Below are positions 1 to 8,109 of a DNA stretch of 35,016 bases, in pieces. Origin of the DNA: Hylemonella sp. UBA6679 (GTDB lineage: Bacteria > Pseudomonadota > Gammaproteobacteria > Burkholderiales > Burkholderiaceae_C); NCBI GenBank assembly GCA_002454975.1, contig DKJZ01000070.1, positions 1 through 35,016 on the forward strand. Direction: 5' to 3'. A model generated the notes under the pieces. It was given only the letters and a program-made list of their open reading frames with translations. It had not been told where the DNA came from and searched no databases. A program made the position numbers and the translations under genes. Each line of letters opens with the position of its first letter. The stretch's first letter is position 1.

Positions 1-511
1 GGTGCACGCGCAGCTGGTGCGAGCGACCGGTGATGGGGGCCAGCGCCACGCGCGTGCAGGGCTGGCCATCCCTGTGCAGGTGCGCCAGCACGCGCCAATG
101 GGTTTGGCTGGCTTGGCCTTGCGGGTCAATCACGCGCAGGGGGCGGCGTGGCCAGTCCACGGCAATGGGCGCGTCGATCACTGGCCAGCTGTGTGGGTCG
201 TCGCTGTGTTGATGGGGTGCTGAGGCTTGCAGATGGCCATGCACCAAGGCCTCGTAGCGCTTGTGCGTGAGGCGCTGGGCAAACGCGTGGCTCAAGCGCC
301 GTTGGGTGGCTGGGTTCAAGGCCATGACCAGCAGGCCCGAGGTGGCCATATCGAGGCGGTGCACCACCAGCGCCTGCGGGTACTGCGCTTGCACACGGGC
401 ACTGAGGCAATCTTGTTTGTCTGGCCCACGCCCAGGCACGCTCAGCAGCCCCTCGGGCTTGTTGAGGATCAGCAGGTCCGGTGTGGTGTCGATGAGCTCA
501 AAGTCAGCCAC
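1..511 (-). CDS. rluA: RluA-family pseudouridine synthase, 5' part (runs off the left edge)
   Basis: The 170 visible codons encode the N-terminal half of an RluA-type enzyme, which isomerises uridine to pseudouridine in 23S rRNA and, for RluA itself, also in tRNA anticodon stems. Visible motifs are NKPEGLLSVPGR near residues 17-28, HRLDMATSG at 51-59 with the catalytic Asp at 54, a DWPRRP segment, and GRSHQLRVH at the window edge. These match E. coli RluA more closely than RluC or RluD, and no N-terminal S4 domain is present. The start is a GTG placed directly after the in-frame TAA of the upstream histidine kinase gene. It must be this codon or a later one, and the GTG restores the usual short N-terminus. 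I see no good Shine-Dalgarno sequence, so translation is probably coupled to the kinase gene. The 3' end lies outside the window. Confidence 0.9.
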   Translation of the reverse strand, partial: MADFELIDTTPDLLILNKPEGLLSVPGRGPDKQDCLSARVQAQYPQALVVHRLDMATSGLLVMALNPATQRRLSHAFAQRLTHKRYEALVHGHLQASAPHQHSDDPHSWPVIDAPIAVDWPRRPLRVIDPQGQASQTHWRVLAHLHRDGQPCTRVALAPITGRSHQLRVH

Positions 512-2710
512 TTAGAGCAAACTGGCGTTTTCGCCCAGCGGTAACGCAGTCAGCGGGGCCGGTGCAGCAGCTGATGGTGCTGCTTGATGAGGTTCTTGAG
601 CTGGTTCCTGGGGAGGCTCTTGGGCAAGTTCTTGGGCTTGTTCTTGGGTTTGTTCTGGCTCTTGGGTGGTACCCAGCAAATCGGCCACGGTGTCGCACAG
701 CTCGTCCACATCGTTGGGCTTGTGGATGAGGGCCCGCGCGCCGGCTTGCAGGGCCTCTGCCTCGATTTCTGGGGTCACATAGCCCGAGGCCAAAGCCAAA
801 GGCAGGTCAGGGCGAATCATGCTGGCTTCGCGCAGCACCTCCACACCACTGATGCCTGGCATGTTGTAGTCGGTCACCAGGAGGTCGTACTCCATGGGGT
901 GTTCGCGCAGCGCGGCCATGGCCAGTTGTGGGTTGCTGAAGGTACTGACTTTGAGGCCCCGTCGGCCCAAGGCGCGCTGGATCAAAAACACCAGCGCTTT
1001 GTCGTCGTCCACATACATCACATGCCCGCGCAAACGCGTGGCCTTGCGCGCCTTGGCGCGCGCAGGCTCTGGGCTGATGCCGTCGAGCGTTTGCTGGCTG
1101 ATGGCTGGGAAATACAGGCTGAAAATACTGCCTTGCCCAGGTGCGCTTTGCACATCCACCGTGCCTTGGTGCGAGCGCATCACACCATGCACCACGGCCA
1201 AACCCAGGCCAGTGCCTTGGCCCACATCTTTGGTGGTGAAAAATGGCTCGAAAATGCGGCCCAGCGTGACCTCGTCCATGCCCTTGCCGGCGTCTTGCAC
1301 CGACAAGACCGCGTAGCGCTGGGGCGGCAAGTTGAGGGTTTCGGCCTGACGCGCATCGAGCTGCAGGCTGTCGACCAAGATGGTGATGGTGCCGTTGGTC
1401 GGCAAGGTGGCGTGGATGGCGTTGGTGCACAAGTTCACCAGGGCTTGCTCCACCTGGATGGCATCGGCCATCACCATGGGCATGCTGTGCCCACCCTCCA
1501 CCTTGAGGGAAATGCCGGGGGGCAGGGTCACACGCAGCAAGCGCACCGCATCGCGCACCACATCCATGAGCTTGAGGGGGCTGCGTATCGGCTCATCGTT
1601 GCGGCTGAAGGTGAGAATTTGGCGCACCAGGTTGCGGGCTCGCCTGCCAGCGCGCTCGATTTCGTCCAGGCTCACCGCGGCGAGGTCGTTGTCTTGCAGG
1701 TCTTCTTTGGCCAGCGCCACATTGCCCAAAATCGCGCTCAAGATGTTGTTGAAGTCGTGCGCAATGCCGCCGGCCATGGTGCCCACGGCCTGCATTTTGT
1801 GCGACTCAAGCAACTGGCTCTCCATGATCTTGCGCGAGGTGAGGTCGCGCGCAAACAAGGTGGTGACCAAGCCCAGCGAATGCCGCTGGCACGACACATT
1901 GATCTCCAGCGGCAGGGCCATGCCCGAAGCGGTTTGACCCACCACCTCGCCCAGGCTGAGTTGTTCGCCAGGACCCACCCCTGCCACTTTGGTTTGCAGC
2001 GCAGGTAAAAAACGGCTCAGCGGTGTGTTGAGCGCCTTGTCGGCCGTGCATTGAAACAAGCGTGCCGCCGCAGGGTTGAACACCGTGATGCGTTGCTGGG
2101 CATCGACGCACACAATCGCATCGAGCGACGAATTGATGATGGCTGCGAGGTGCGCCTCGCTCATGAACAGCGCTTTGTTGCGCTCGTTGAGGGCTTGGGC
2201 GTTTTGCTGCAGCTCGTGGCGCTCGGCAATGCGCGAGGTTTGGTCGGTCACCGCGCAAATGAAATGCAGGAGCTTGTCGGCCGAGTACTCGATGCGGGCA
2301 ATTTGCAGGTCGCCCGTCATCATGCCGGCCGAGCCGCGGTGGAAGGTCACCTCGTTGACCTCGATGCGCCCGGTGATTCTGGCCTGGTCCAGGGCAGCGC
2401 GCACCCGCGGCTCGTCTTTGGGGCTGATGAGCAGCATCAAAAAGTTCAAAGCTGGGTCCGATTCGCGCGGGCGAAACAGCTGCGTGGCCATGGCGTTGCT
2501 TTGCGCGACCATGCCAAATTCGTCGATCACCATCAGCGCCAAGGGCACATTGGAGAACAGAGATTCAAAGCGTTCAAAGGCGCCTTCGGCGGCGATGCGG
2601 CTGAACCGCAGGGCCTCATTTTGGGCTTCGAGTTCGCGTTGGTAAGCCTGCATGTCGGCCAGCACTTCATCCATGGGTTTGGCCGGCAGGTTGTGCGTGT
2701 TAGGGTCCAT
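512..2710 (-). CDS. Hybrid sensor histidine kinase: PAS-PAS-HisKA-HATPase-receiver
   Basis: This is a soluble-looking hybrid kinase of about 732 residues with no obvious membrane segment. A short coiled coil (about residues 15-45) precedes two PAS domains (about 45-165 and 185-300). Next comes an HDFNN-type H box with the phosphoacceptor His near residue 318, then a HATPase_c domain with DAGKGM and GTGLGLA motifs. The C-terminal receiver starts at VDDD and carries the phosphoacceptor Asp near residue 614 in VTDYNMPG. A Gln/Glu/Pro-rich tail follows, encoded by degenerate tandem repeats. HDFNN kinases with an attached receiver often act in phosphorelays or self-regulate; the partner is unknown. 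It is divergent from the lipid operon, so a regulatory link is possible but only inferred. ATG 2710 is preferred; an in-frame GTG at 2758 would add 16 residues. Neither has a strong ribosome site. Confidence 0.9.
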   Translation of the reverse strand: MDPNTHNLPAKPMDEVLADMQAYQRELEAQNEALRFSRIAAEGAFERFESLFSNVPLALMVIDEFGMVAQSNAMATQLFRPRESDPALNFLMLLISPKDEPRVRAALDQARITGRIEVNEVTFHRGSAGMMTGDLQIARIEYSADKLLHFICAVTDQTSRIAERHELQQNAQALNERNKALFMSEAHLAAIINSSLDAIVCVDAQQRITVFNPAAARLFQCTADKALNTPLSRFLPALQTKVAGVGPGEQLSLGEVVGQTASGMALPLEINVSCQRHSLGLVTTLFARDLTSRKIMESQLLESHKMQAVGTMAGGIAHDFNNILSAILGNVALAKEDLQDNDLAAVSLDEIERAGRRARNLVRQILTFSRNDEPIRSPLKLMDVVRDAVRLLRVTLPPGISLKVEGGHSMPMVMADAIQVEQALVNLCTNAIHATLPTNGTITILVDSLQLDARQAETLNLPPQRYAVLSVQDAGKGMDEVTLGRIFEPFFTTKDVGQGTGLGLAVVHGVMRSHQGTVDVQSAPGQGSIFSLYFPAISQQTLDGISPEPARAKARKATRLRGHVMYVDDDKALVFLIQRALGRRGLKVSTFSNPQLAMAALREHPMEYDLLVTDYNMPGISGVEVLREASMIRPDLPLALASGYVTPEIEAEALQAGARALIHKPNDVDELCDTVADLLGTTQEPEQTQEQAQELAQEPPQEPAQEPHQAAPSAAAPAPLTALPLGENASLL
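585..667 (-). repeat. Degenerate 12-base-like tandem repeat encoding a Q/E/P tail
   Basis: The plus strand shows repeated TTCTTGGGC-like units. On the minus strand these encode an alternating run of QE, QEP, QAQE and QEPAQEP units at the end of the hybrid kinase, after the receiver domain. The run is low-complexity and probably unstructured. Its unit structure makes slippage-driven length differences between strains likely, which is an inference. Confidence 0.7.
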
Positions 2711-2779
2711 TGTTCGCTGTGTTGTAACCCTGTGGTCGAGTATGTTTATTTTTATCACATATAGAGGGACTTCGGGGAA

Positions 2780-2788
2780 TGCAATAAT
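2780..2788 (+). promoter_or_regulatory. Possible extended -10 element upstream of the lipid-modification operon
   Basis: TGCAATAAT fits an extended -10 (TGn followed by AATAAT) and lies 54 bases before the ATG at 2843. No matching -35 is evident. I looked for TGATC-N18-TAAGA-like sites of the RpoE/ChrR type in the 132-base divergent gap and found none. Very tentative. Confidence 0.2.
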
Positions 2789-2842
2789 GAATTTGCCTCG
2801 GCATTGCCCGCGGCGCTTTTATTTTGCGGTGGTGAAGCGTTC

Positions 2843-4141
2843 ATGAAATTAGCGATTGTGGGTTCTGGCATTTCCGGCCTTGGTGCTGCCCATGCTTTGG
2901 CGGGGCAGGCGGACATCACTTTGTTCGAGGCTGACGATTATTTCGGGGGCCACACCCACACCGTTGACATCACCTTGCCCACCCCGCAAGGACCGCTCAC
3001 CTACGGGGTAGACACCGGTTTTTTGGTGTTCAACGAACGCACTTACCCCAACCTGATTCGCTTGTTTGACCAACTCCAGGTGGACACCGCCAAAACCGAC
3101 ATGTCGTTTTCGGTGCAAGCCTTGTCGGCCGGGGGCTCGCGCCTGGAGTGGAACGGCGCCAGCCTCAACACCGTGTTTGCACAGCGAAGCAATATCTTCA
3201 ATCTCAAGTTCATTGGCATGTTGCGCGAGGTGCTGCGCTTCAACGCCCTGTGCACACGCTTGGCCGAAGAGGGGGCGGATGCCGCCATGGCCCAGCCTTT
3301 GGCCGACTTTTTGGATGCACACCGTTTCAGTGCAAGCTTTCGCGAGTGGTATTTCCTGCCCATGATGGGCTGCATCTGGAGCTGCCCCACCGCGCAAATG
3401 CTGCAGTTCCCAGTGAGCACCATGATCCGCTTTTGCCACAACCACGGCCTCATCCAGGTCAACGGCCGCCCCGCCTGGTGGACCGTGCGTGGCGGGGCCA
3501 AGCATTACGTGCAAAAAATTGTGGCGGGCATTGCCGACAAACGTTTGAACACCCCCGTGCGCCGCATCGAGCGCGATGCCTCGCTGGCCCAAGGTGGCGT
3601 GACGGTGCATACCGATGCAGGCGCTCAAGTGTTTGACAAGGTCATCATCGCCACCCACCCCGACCAAGCCCTGGCCATGCTGGCCGCGCCTTCCTCGCAA
3701 GAGCAAGCCGCACTCGGGGCCATCCGCTACCAGCCCAACCATGCGGTCTTGCACACCGACGCCTCGGTGCTGCCACGCAGCAAGTTGGCCTGGGCCGCCT
3801 GGAACTACGAGCGCGCGGCCTCGGCCGACGTGGAGTCGAGCAAGGTCTGCTTGCACTACCTCATCAACAAGCTTCAGCCCATTCCTTTTGAGCAAGCGGT
3901 GGTGGTGTCGCTCAACCCGCTGCGCCCCATCGACCCGGCCACCGTGCTGGGCGAGTACACCTACGCACACCCTGTGTTTGACCTCAAAGCCATGCAAGCG
4001 CAGCAGGCCATACCCGCTTTGCAGGGTCAGCAGCACACCTGTTTTGCAGGCGCCTGGATGGGCTACGGCTTTCATGAAGACGGCCTCAAAGCCGGGCTGG
4101 GCGCAGCAGCCACCTTGCAGGCGCAAGCCTCAGGGAGATGA
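2843..4141 (+). CDS. FAD-dependent amine-oxidase-like oxidoreductase (fatty acyl desaturase candidate)
   Basis: The 432-residue protein begins with an FAD-binding dinucleotide fold, MKLAIVGSGISGLGAAHAL, followed by an FEADDYFGGHT stretch in which the acidic residue would bind the adenosine ribose. A C-terminal CFAGAWMGYGFHEDGLKAG segment is the second FAD-contacting region of the amine oxidase/phytoene desaturase superfamily. It opens an operon: its stop overlaps the DUF1365 start in ATGA, and a Cfa-type methyltransferase follows. In Rhodobacter, proteins of this type beside DUF1365 and Cfa genes belong to the singlet-oxygen response and have been linked to desaturation of methylated fatty acids on the way to furan fatty acids. 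That function is transferred by analogy. The ATG at 2843 was chosen because the GxGxxG fold begins right after it, with GGTGAAG just upstream. Confidence 0.88.
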   Translation: MKLAIVGSGISGLGAAHALAGQADITLFEADDYFGGHTHTVDITLPTPQGPLTYGVDTGFLVFNERTYPNLIRLFDQLQVDTAKTDMSFSVQALSAGGSRLEWNGASLNTVFAQRSNIFNLKFIGMLREVLRFNALCTRLAEEGADAAMAQPLADFLDAHRFSASFREWYFLPMMGCIWSCPTAQMLQFPVSTMIRFCHNHGLIQVNGRPAWWTVRGGAKHYVQKIVAGIADKRLNTPVRRIERDASLAQGGVTVHTDAGAQVFDKVIIATHPDQALAMLAAPSSQEQAALGAIRYQPNHAVLHTDASVLPRSKLAWAAWNYERAASADVESSKVCLHYLINKLQPIPFEQAVVVSLNPLRPIDPATVLGEYTYAHPVFDLKAMQAQQAIPALQGQQHTCFAGAWMGYGFHEDGLKAGLGAAATLQAQASGR

Positions 4142-4956
4142 GCGTGCAGCAAGCCCTAGTCCAAACGCTGCCCCGGGCGCAAGCCCAGATCGGCTTTGGC
4201 CAGGTGCGCCACGCCAGGCTGCGCCCCAAGCGCAATGCCTTTGCCTACCCCACGTATTTTTTGATGCTGCCCATGCGCAGCATCCAGCAGCACGGCAGCG
4301 GGGACCTGGCGGTCAACCGCTCGGCGGCCTTGAGTTTTTTTGACGTTGACCACGGCGACGGCCGCACCCCGCAACAAGGCGGCGCCCTGGCTTGGCTCGA
4401 CGACTTGCTGCGCGAGCACGGCATTGCAGATGCCACGGGCGAGGTGTGGTTGCACTGCTACCCACGGGTCTTGGGCTACACCTTCAAGCCGGTGAGCTTT
4501 TGGTACTGCCACGCAGCCGACGCATCGCTGCGAGCCATCGTGGTGGAGGTCAACAACACCTTTGGCGAGCGCCACTGTTACTTGCTGGAGAGCCCGCAGT
4601 TGGGCGCTGAGTTGCAAACCGACAAGGTGTTTCATGTGTCGCCGTTTTGCCAGGTGCAGGGGCGCTACCGCTTTCGCTTCATGCGCACAGAGATCAACAG
4701 CGCCGAGACCTTGAATCCAAACCGCACGGTGGTGCGTATTGATTACGACGACGACCAAGGCCCGCTTTTGCAAACCAGCGTCAGTGGCACCTTGGTGCCC
4801 GCTGACAAGGCGCAGATTCGGCGTGCCGTGTGGCGTTACCCGGCCATGACCCTGGGGGTGATGGCCAGAATCCATTGGCAGGCGGTCAAGCTGTGGCTGA
4901 AAAAAACCAGCTTTTTCCGCAAGCCCGCCCCACCCGAGACGTTTGTGACCCGTTGA
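4138..4956 (+). CDS. DUF1365 family protein
   Basis: This 272-residue protein matches DUF1365: an N-terminal GFGQVRHARLRPKRNAFAYP segment, a central HCYPRVLGYTFKPVSFWYCH motif, and VEVNNTFGERHCYLL. The many conserved His, Cys and aromatic residues suggest a metal- or cofactor-dependent oxidative step, but the chemistry is not visible from sequence. Its ATG overlaps the stop of the flavin oxidoreductase by four bases, implying coupled translation. The DUF1365-flavoenzyme pair beside a Cfa-type methyltransferase recurs across proteobacteria. In Rhodobacter the pair is needed for furan fatty acid formation, where one protein is proposed to insert O2-derived oxygen. Which one does so should be checked in the literature; assignment to this protein is inference. 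Confidence 0.88.
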   Translation: MSVQQALVQTLPRAQAQIGFGQVRHARLRPKRNAFAYPTYFLMLPMRSIQQHGSGDLAVNRSAALSFFDVDHGDGRTPQQGGALAWLDDLLREHGIADATGEVWLHCYPRVLGYTFKPVSFWYCHAADASLRAIVVEVNNTFGERHCYLLESPQLGAELQTDKVFHVSPFCQVQGRYRFRFMRTEINSAETLNPNRTVVRIDYDDDQGPLLQTSVSGTLVPADKAQIRRAVWRYPAMTLGVMARIHWQAVKLWLKKTSFFRKPAPPETFVTR

Positions 4957-4991
4957 GCGCACCCCTAGATGATTAAATTGGCCCGATCCGC

Positions 4992-6224
4992 ATGAACACC
5001 ACCACCGCCAACCCTTTGACCCTGCCGGCCGGCGCCCCTGCTGGCGCACGTACCGTCTTCAAGCTGCTGCAGCGGCTCAAGCACGGCAGCTTGGTGCTGC
5101 AACTGCCTGATGGCTCGGTGCAGCGCATCGGCCAGGGCGGCGAGCCCTCGGCCACCTTGGCGGTGCACAACTGGCGCGTGTTCACCCAGGCGCTCAAATC
5201 GGGCGACATTGGCTTTGCCGAGGGCTACATCAACGGCGACTGGACCACCACCGACCTGGCGGCCTTGCTCACACTCTTCATCCACAACCGGCACGATGTG
5301 GAAGACGTGATTTACGGCACGTGGCTGGGTCGCTTGATGTACCGCATCAAGCATTTGCTCAACCGCAACACCCGGGGCAACAGCAAGAAAAACATCCACG
5401 CCCACTACGACCTGGGCAATGCGTTTTACGAGTTGTGGCTTGACGACACCATGAACTATTCCTCGGCCTTGTTCGAGGGAAATTTCGGCATCGACATGCG
5501 TGAGGCGCAGCGTGCCAAGGTGCGCCGCGCTCTGCGCATGACAGGGGTTCAGCCCGGCCAGCGTGTGTTGGAAATTGGTTGCGGCTGGGGCGCTTTGGCC
5601 GAGATGAGCACCACCGAGTTTGGCGCCAGCTTGGTGGGTGTGACCCTGAGCACCGAGCAACTGGCCCACGCGCAAGCGCGCATGGCGCGCCATGGCGTGG
5701 CCCTGCAAGCTGGCCAGGGTGTCAGCGCTGACCTGCGTCTGCAAGACTACCGCGACATCAGCGACGGCCCGTTTGACGCGGTGTGCTCCATCGAGATGAT
5801 CGAGGCCGTAGGCCAAGAATACTGGCCCACCTATTTTGAGAGCATCGCCAAACTGCTCAAAACGGGCGGTCGTGCGTGCATTCAAAGCATCGTCATCAAA
5901 GATGCATTGTTTGAGCGCTACGTCAAATCCACCGACTTCATTCAGCAATACATTTTCCCGGGTGGGTGCTTGCCCAGCCCGTCGGAGTTTCGTCGACAAG
6001 CCCAGGCCGCTGGCCTGAAGGTGGTCGATGAGCTGTGCTTTGGCCCCGATTACGCCGAAACGCTGCGTCGCTGGCGCCACAAGTTCATGGCTGAAAAAGA
6101 ACAGGTTTTACAACTCGGCTTTGATGAAAGGTTCATGCGCATATGGGAGTTTTACCTGGCGTATTGCGAAGCAGCCTTCGATGGCTCGGACATCGACGTG
6201 GTGCAGTTCACGCTACAAAAATAA
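4992..6224 (+). CDS. Cyclopropane-fatty-acyl-phospholipid synthase family SAM methyltransferase
   Basis: The 410-residue protein has a Cfa/CmaS-type SAM-binding motif, VLEIGCGWG, at about 192-200. It also has a SIEMIEAVG segment (the region of the bicarbonate-binding Glu in E. coli Cfa), FPGGCLPSP, and a C-terminal AYCEAAF with Cys near 392, matching the catalytic Cys region. Such enzymes act on double bonds of acyl chains already in phospholipids and give cyclopropane or methylated unsaturated products. The operon context favours methylation feeding a furan-type pathway, but a plain cyclopropane synthase cannot be excluded. About 190 residues precede the methyltransferase core, as is usual for the family. 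The gene follows DUF1365 after 35 bases. The chalcone-isomerase-like gene appears to start inside its 3' end. Confidence 0.9.
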   Translation: MNTTTANPLTLPAGAPAGARTVFKLLQRLKHGSLVLQLPDGSVQRIGQGGEPSATLAVHNWRVFTQALKSGDIGFAEGYINGDWTTTDLAALLTLFIHNRHDVEDVIYGTWLGRLMYRIKHLLNRNTRGNSKKNIHAHYDLGNAFYELWLDDTMNYSSALFEGNFGIDMREAQRAKVRRALRMTGVQPGQRVLEIGCGWGALAEMSTTEFGASLVGVTLSTEQLAHAQARMARHGVALQAGQGVSADLRLQDYRDISDGPFDAVCSIEMIEAVGQEYWPTYFESIAKLLKTGGRACIQSIVIKDALFERYVKSTDFIQQYIFPGGCLPSPSEFRRQAQAAGLKVVDELCFGPDYAETLRRWRHKFMAEKEQVLQLGFDERFMRIWEFYLAYCEAAFDGSDIDVVQFTLQK

Positions 6225-6793
6225 TAGCGCAAACCATCGCATTGACGGGGGCTGCAGCGCTTTTTTTACCTCACTCTGCGGCGCTGGCACAAGCCGCAGC
6301 GCCTGACACACCTGCTTTGGTGGCCACGGCCCTGGGGCAAGCGCGTTTGGCGGGCACCAGCCGTTTTACCTACTGGGGTTTTGAGGTTTACCAGGCCACG
6401 CTGTGGGTCACGCCTGAGTTCAAGCTCGCCAGCATGAACGACGTGCCCTACGCCCTGGACCTGCGCTACTTGCGCACTTTCAAAGGCAAAGACATTGCGC
6501 AACGCTCCATCGACGAGATGCGCCGCGTGCAGGCCATGCCCGATGCACGTGCGCAAGCCTGGCTCAAGCTCATGCAAGACACTTTTCCTGATGTGAAAGA
6601 GGGCGACCGCCTCACAGGCATTCATCTGCCGGGCAAAGGCGTGCGCTTTTTGCTCAACGGCCAGCCGCTGGGCGAGGTGGCCGACGCTGAGTTTGCGCGG
6701 GTGTTTTTTGGCATTTGGTTGTCGGAAAAAACCTCCGAACCCAAACTGCGCCAGGCCCTCCTAGGCCCGGTGCTGGTGGCCTCCCAGCCTTGA
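6143..6793 (+). CDS. Chalcone-isomerase-like secreted protein (CHI-like, Chalcone_3 type)
   Basis: The mature part shows the bacterial CHI-like pattern: GTSRFTYWGFEVYQATLWV, then YALDLRYLRTFKGKDIAQRSIDEMRR, a GDRLTGIHLPGKGVRFLLNG segment, and FFGIWLSEKTSEP near the end. Residues about 24-50 look like a signal peptide (a Lys, then a hydrophobic stretch ending LPHSAALAQA), so the protein should be periplasmic or outer-membrane associated. The start is uncertain. The only in-frame ATG is at 6143 and gives an 82-base overlap with the methyltransferase gene; a TTG at 6242 would leave a very short signal. CHI-fold proteins can bind fatty acids, which fits the lipid operon, but catalytic function is not implied. 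The transporter gene begins seven bases after its stop. Confidence 0.75.
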   Translation: MGVLPGVLRSSLRWLGHRRGAVHATKIIAQTIALTGAAALFLPHSAALAQAAAPDTPALVATALGQARLAGTSRFTYWGFEVYQATLWVTPEFKLASMNDVPYALDLRYLRTFKGKDIAQRSIDEMRRVQAMPDARAQAWLKLMQDTFPDVKEGDRLTGIHLPGKGVRFLLNGQPLGEVADAEFARVFFGIWLSEKTSEPKLRQALLGPVLVASQP

Positions 6794-6800
6794 GCGCCGC

Positions 6801-8087
6801 TTGACCACCGAGTTCACCCACCGCGTGGGCTGGCGCTATGGCCTCATGGGGCTGGCGCTGGCCTTTGTGGCGCTACCTCTGTACGTGCTATTGCCCAACC
6901 ATTACGCGCGCAATTTCGGGGTGTCGCTCTCAGCCCTGGGTGGGGTTTTGCTGGTGACCCGTTTGGCCGACGCGCTGATTGACCCCCTTTTGGGCCGTTG
7001 GATCGACCGGATGTACGCCCGCTCCTTAGGGGCTGTTTTGCGCTTGGCCGGCTTGGCCTGCGTGGGCATGGCCTTGGGCTTTTGGGGCTTGTTTTTTCCG
7101 CTGGTGCAAACGCCCACGGCCTTGTTGCTGGGCTGTGCGGTTTTGCTCATGCTGACCTACGCATGCTTTAGCACCGTGACGGTGGCGCACCAAACGTGGG
7201 GCGCCATGCTGGGCGGTGGCCCCATCCAGCAAAGCCGTGTGGTGGCTTGGCGCGAGGGATTGGGGCTGGTTGGGGTGGTGCTGGCTTCGGTCGTGCCCAC
7301 ACTTTTGGGGCTGGGTGGCATGGTGGGCTTGTTCATCCTGGCTTTGGGGGCTGGCTGGTTGGCTTGGCGGCAAGCACCCCGGCCGCACCTGGCGCACCCC
7401 CCAAGCCCCAATGACATGGCCCACGGCAGTTTGCGTGTGCCTTTGCGCGAACCCGCATTTGTGCGGCTGCTCTCTGTGTTTGTGATCAATGGCATGGCCA
7501 GTGCCATTCCGGCCACACTCATGCTGTTTTTTGTGCAAGACCGCTTGCAGGCGGCTCCCGGCATGGAGACCGTGTTTTTAGGAACCTTCTTTGTGTGCGC
7601 CGCAGCCTCCATGCCGCTGTGGCTCAAAGTGGTGCAGCACATGGGTTTGAGCAAGTCTTGGCTGTGCGGCATGCTCTTGTCCACAGCGGTGTTTGTGGGG
7701 GCCAGCGTGTTGGAAGCCGGGCAAACCACCGCCTTTGTGCTGATTTGCGTGTGCTCAGGCCTGGCCATGGGCGCAGATCTGGCCTTGCCAGGTGCATTGT
7801 TGGCGGGTGTGATCGAGCGCTCCAAGCGCCTGGCCCACGCCCAGGCCACCTGCTGGGGCTGGTGGAACTTTGCCACCAAGCTCAATTTGGCGCTTGCCGC
7901 AGGCGTGGCCCTGCCCGTGCTGGGCGCTTTGGGCTACACCCCCGGCGCGCGTGACGAAGCGGCGCTCAGCGCCTTGACCGTGGCCTATTGCCTCTTGCCT
8001 TGCGCCTTGAAAATGATCGCGTGCGCAGGGCTTTACTTCTGGGTCATTCGGCCCCAAGCTCACTTAACTCGGCTCGAAGAAGCCTGA
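6801..8087 (+). CDS. MFS transporter of the GPH/sugar:cation symporter type (MFS_2)
   Basis: This roughly 428-residue protein has about twelve hydrophobic segments and the GPH-family N-terminal pattern: RYGLMGLALAFVALPLYVLLP, then a RLADALIDPLLGRWIDR loop. Annotated family members move sugars with Na+ or H+, but this subgroup travels with lipid-modification operons, so a lipid-related or other amphiphilic substrate is conceivable. The substrate is unknown. The proposed start is TTG at 6801, seven bases after the preceding stop; an ATG at 6846 would clip the conserved first helix, so the TTG is preferred. A symporter gene of this class also lies in the Rhodobacter singlet-oxygen operon with the same neighbours, as far as I recall. 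Confidence 0.85.
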   Translation: MTTEFTHRVGWRYGLMGLALAFVALPLYVLLPNHYARNFGVSLSALGGVLLVTRLADALIDPLLGRWIDRMYARSLGAVLRLAGLACVGMALGFWGLFFPLVQTPTALLLGCAVLLMLTYACFSTVTVAHQTWGAMLGGGPIQQSRVVAWREGLGLVGVVLASVVPTLLGLGGMVGLFILALGAGWLAWRQAPRPHLAHPPSPNDMAHGSLRVPLREPAFVRLLSVFVINGMASAIPATLMLFFVQDRLQAAPGMETVFLGTFFVCAAASMPLWLKVVQHMGLSKSWLCGMLLSTAVFVGASVLEAGQTTAFVLICVCSGLAMGADLALPGALLAGVIERSKRLAHAQATCWGWWNFATKLNLALAAGVALPVLGALGYTPGARDEAALSALTVAYCLLPCALKMIACAGLYFWVIRPQAHLTRLEEA

Positions 8088-8109
8088 GCCCATCGTTGGA
8101 GAAGCTGAT

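Noticed and set aside
584..2008. Long open frame on the plus strand opposite the hybrid kinase
   Set aside because: It is His/Gln/Ala-rich shadow coding with no motif, fully antisense to a kinase with clear PAS, H-box and receiver motifs.
2849..4126. 425-codon minus-strand frame opposite the flavin oxidoreductase
   Set aside because: No family motif, and the plus-strand frame shows a clear FAD-binding fold and operon overlap.
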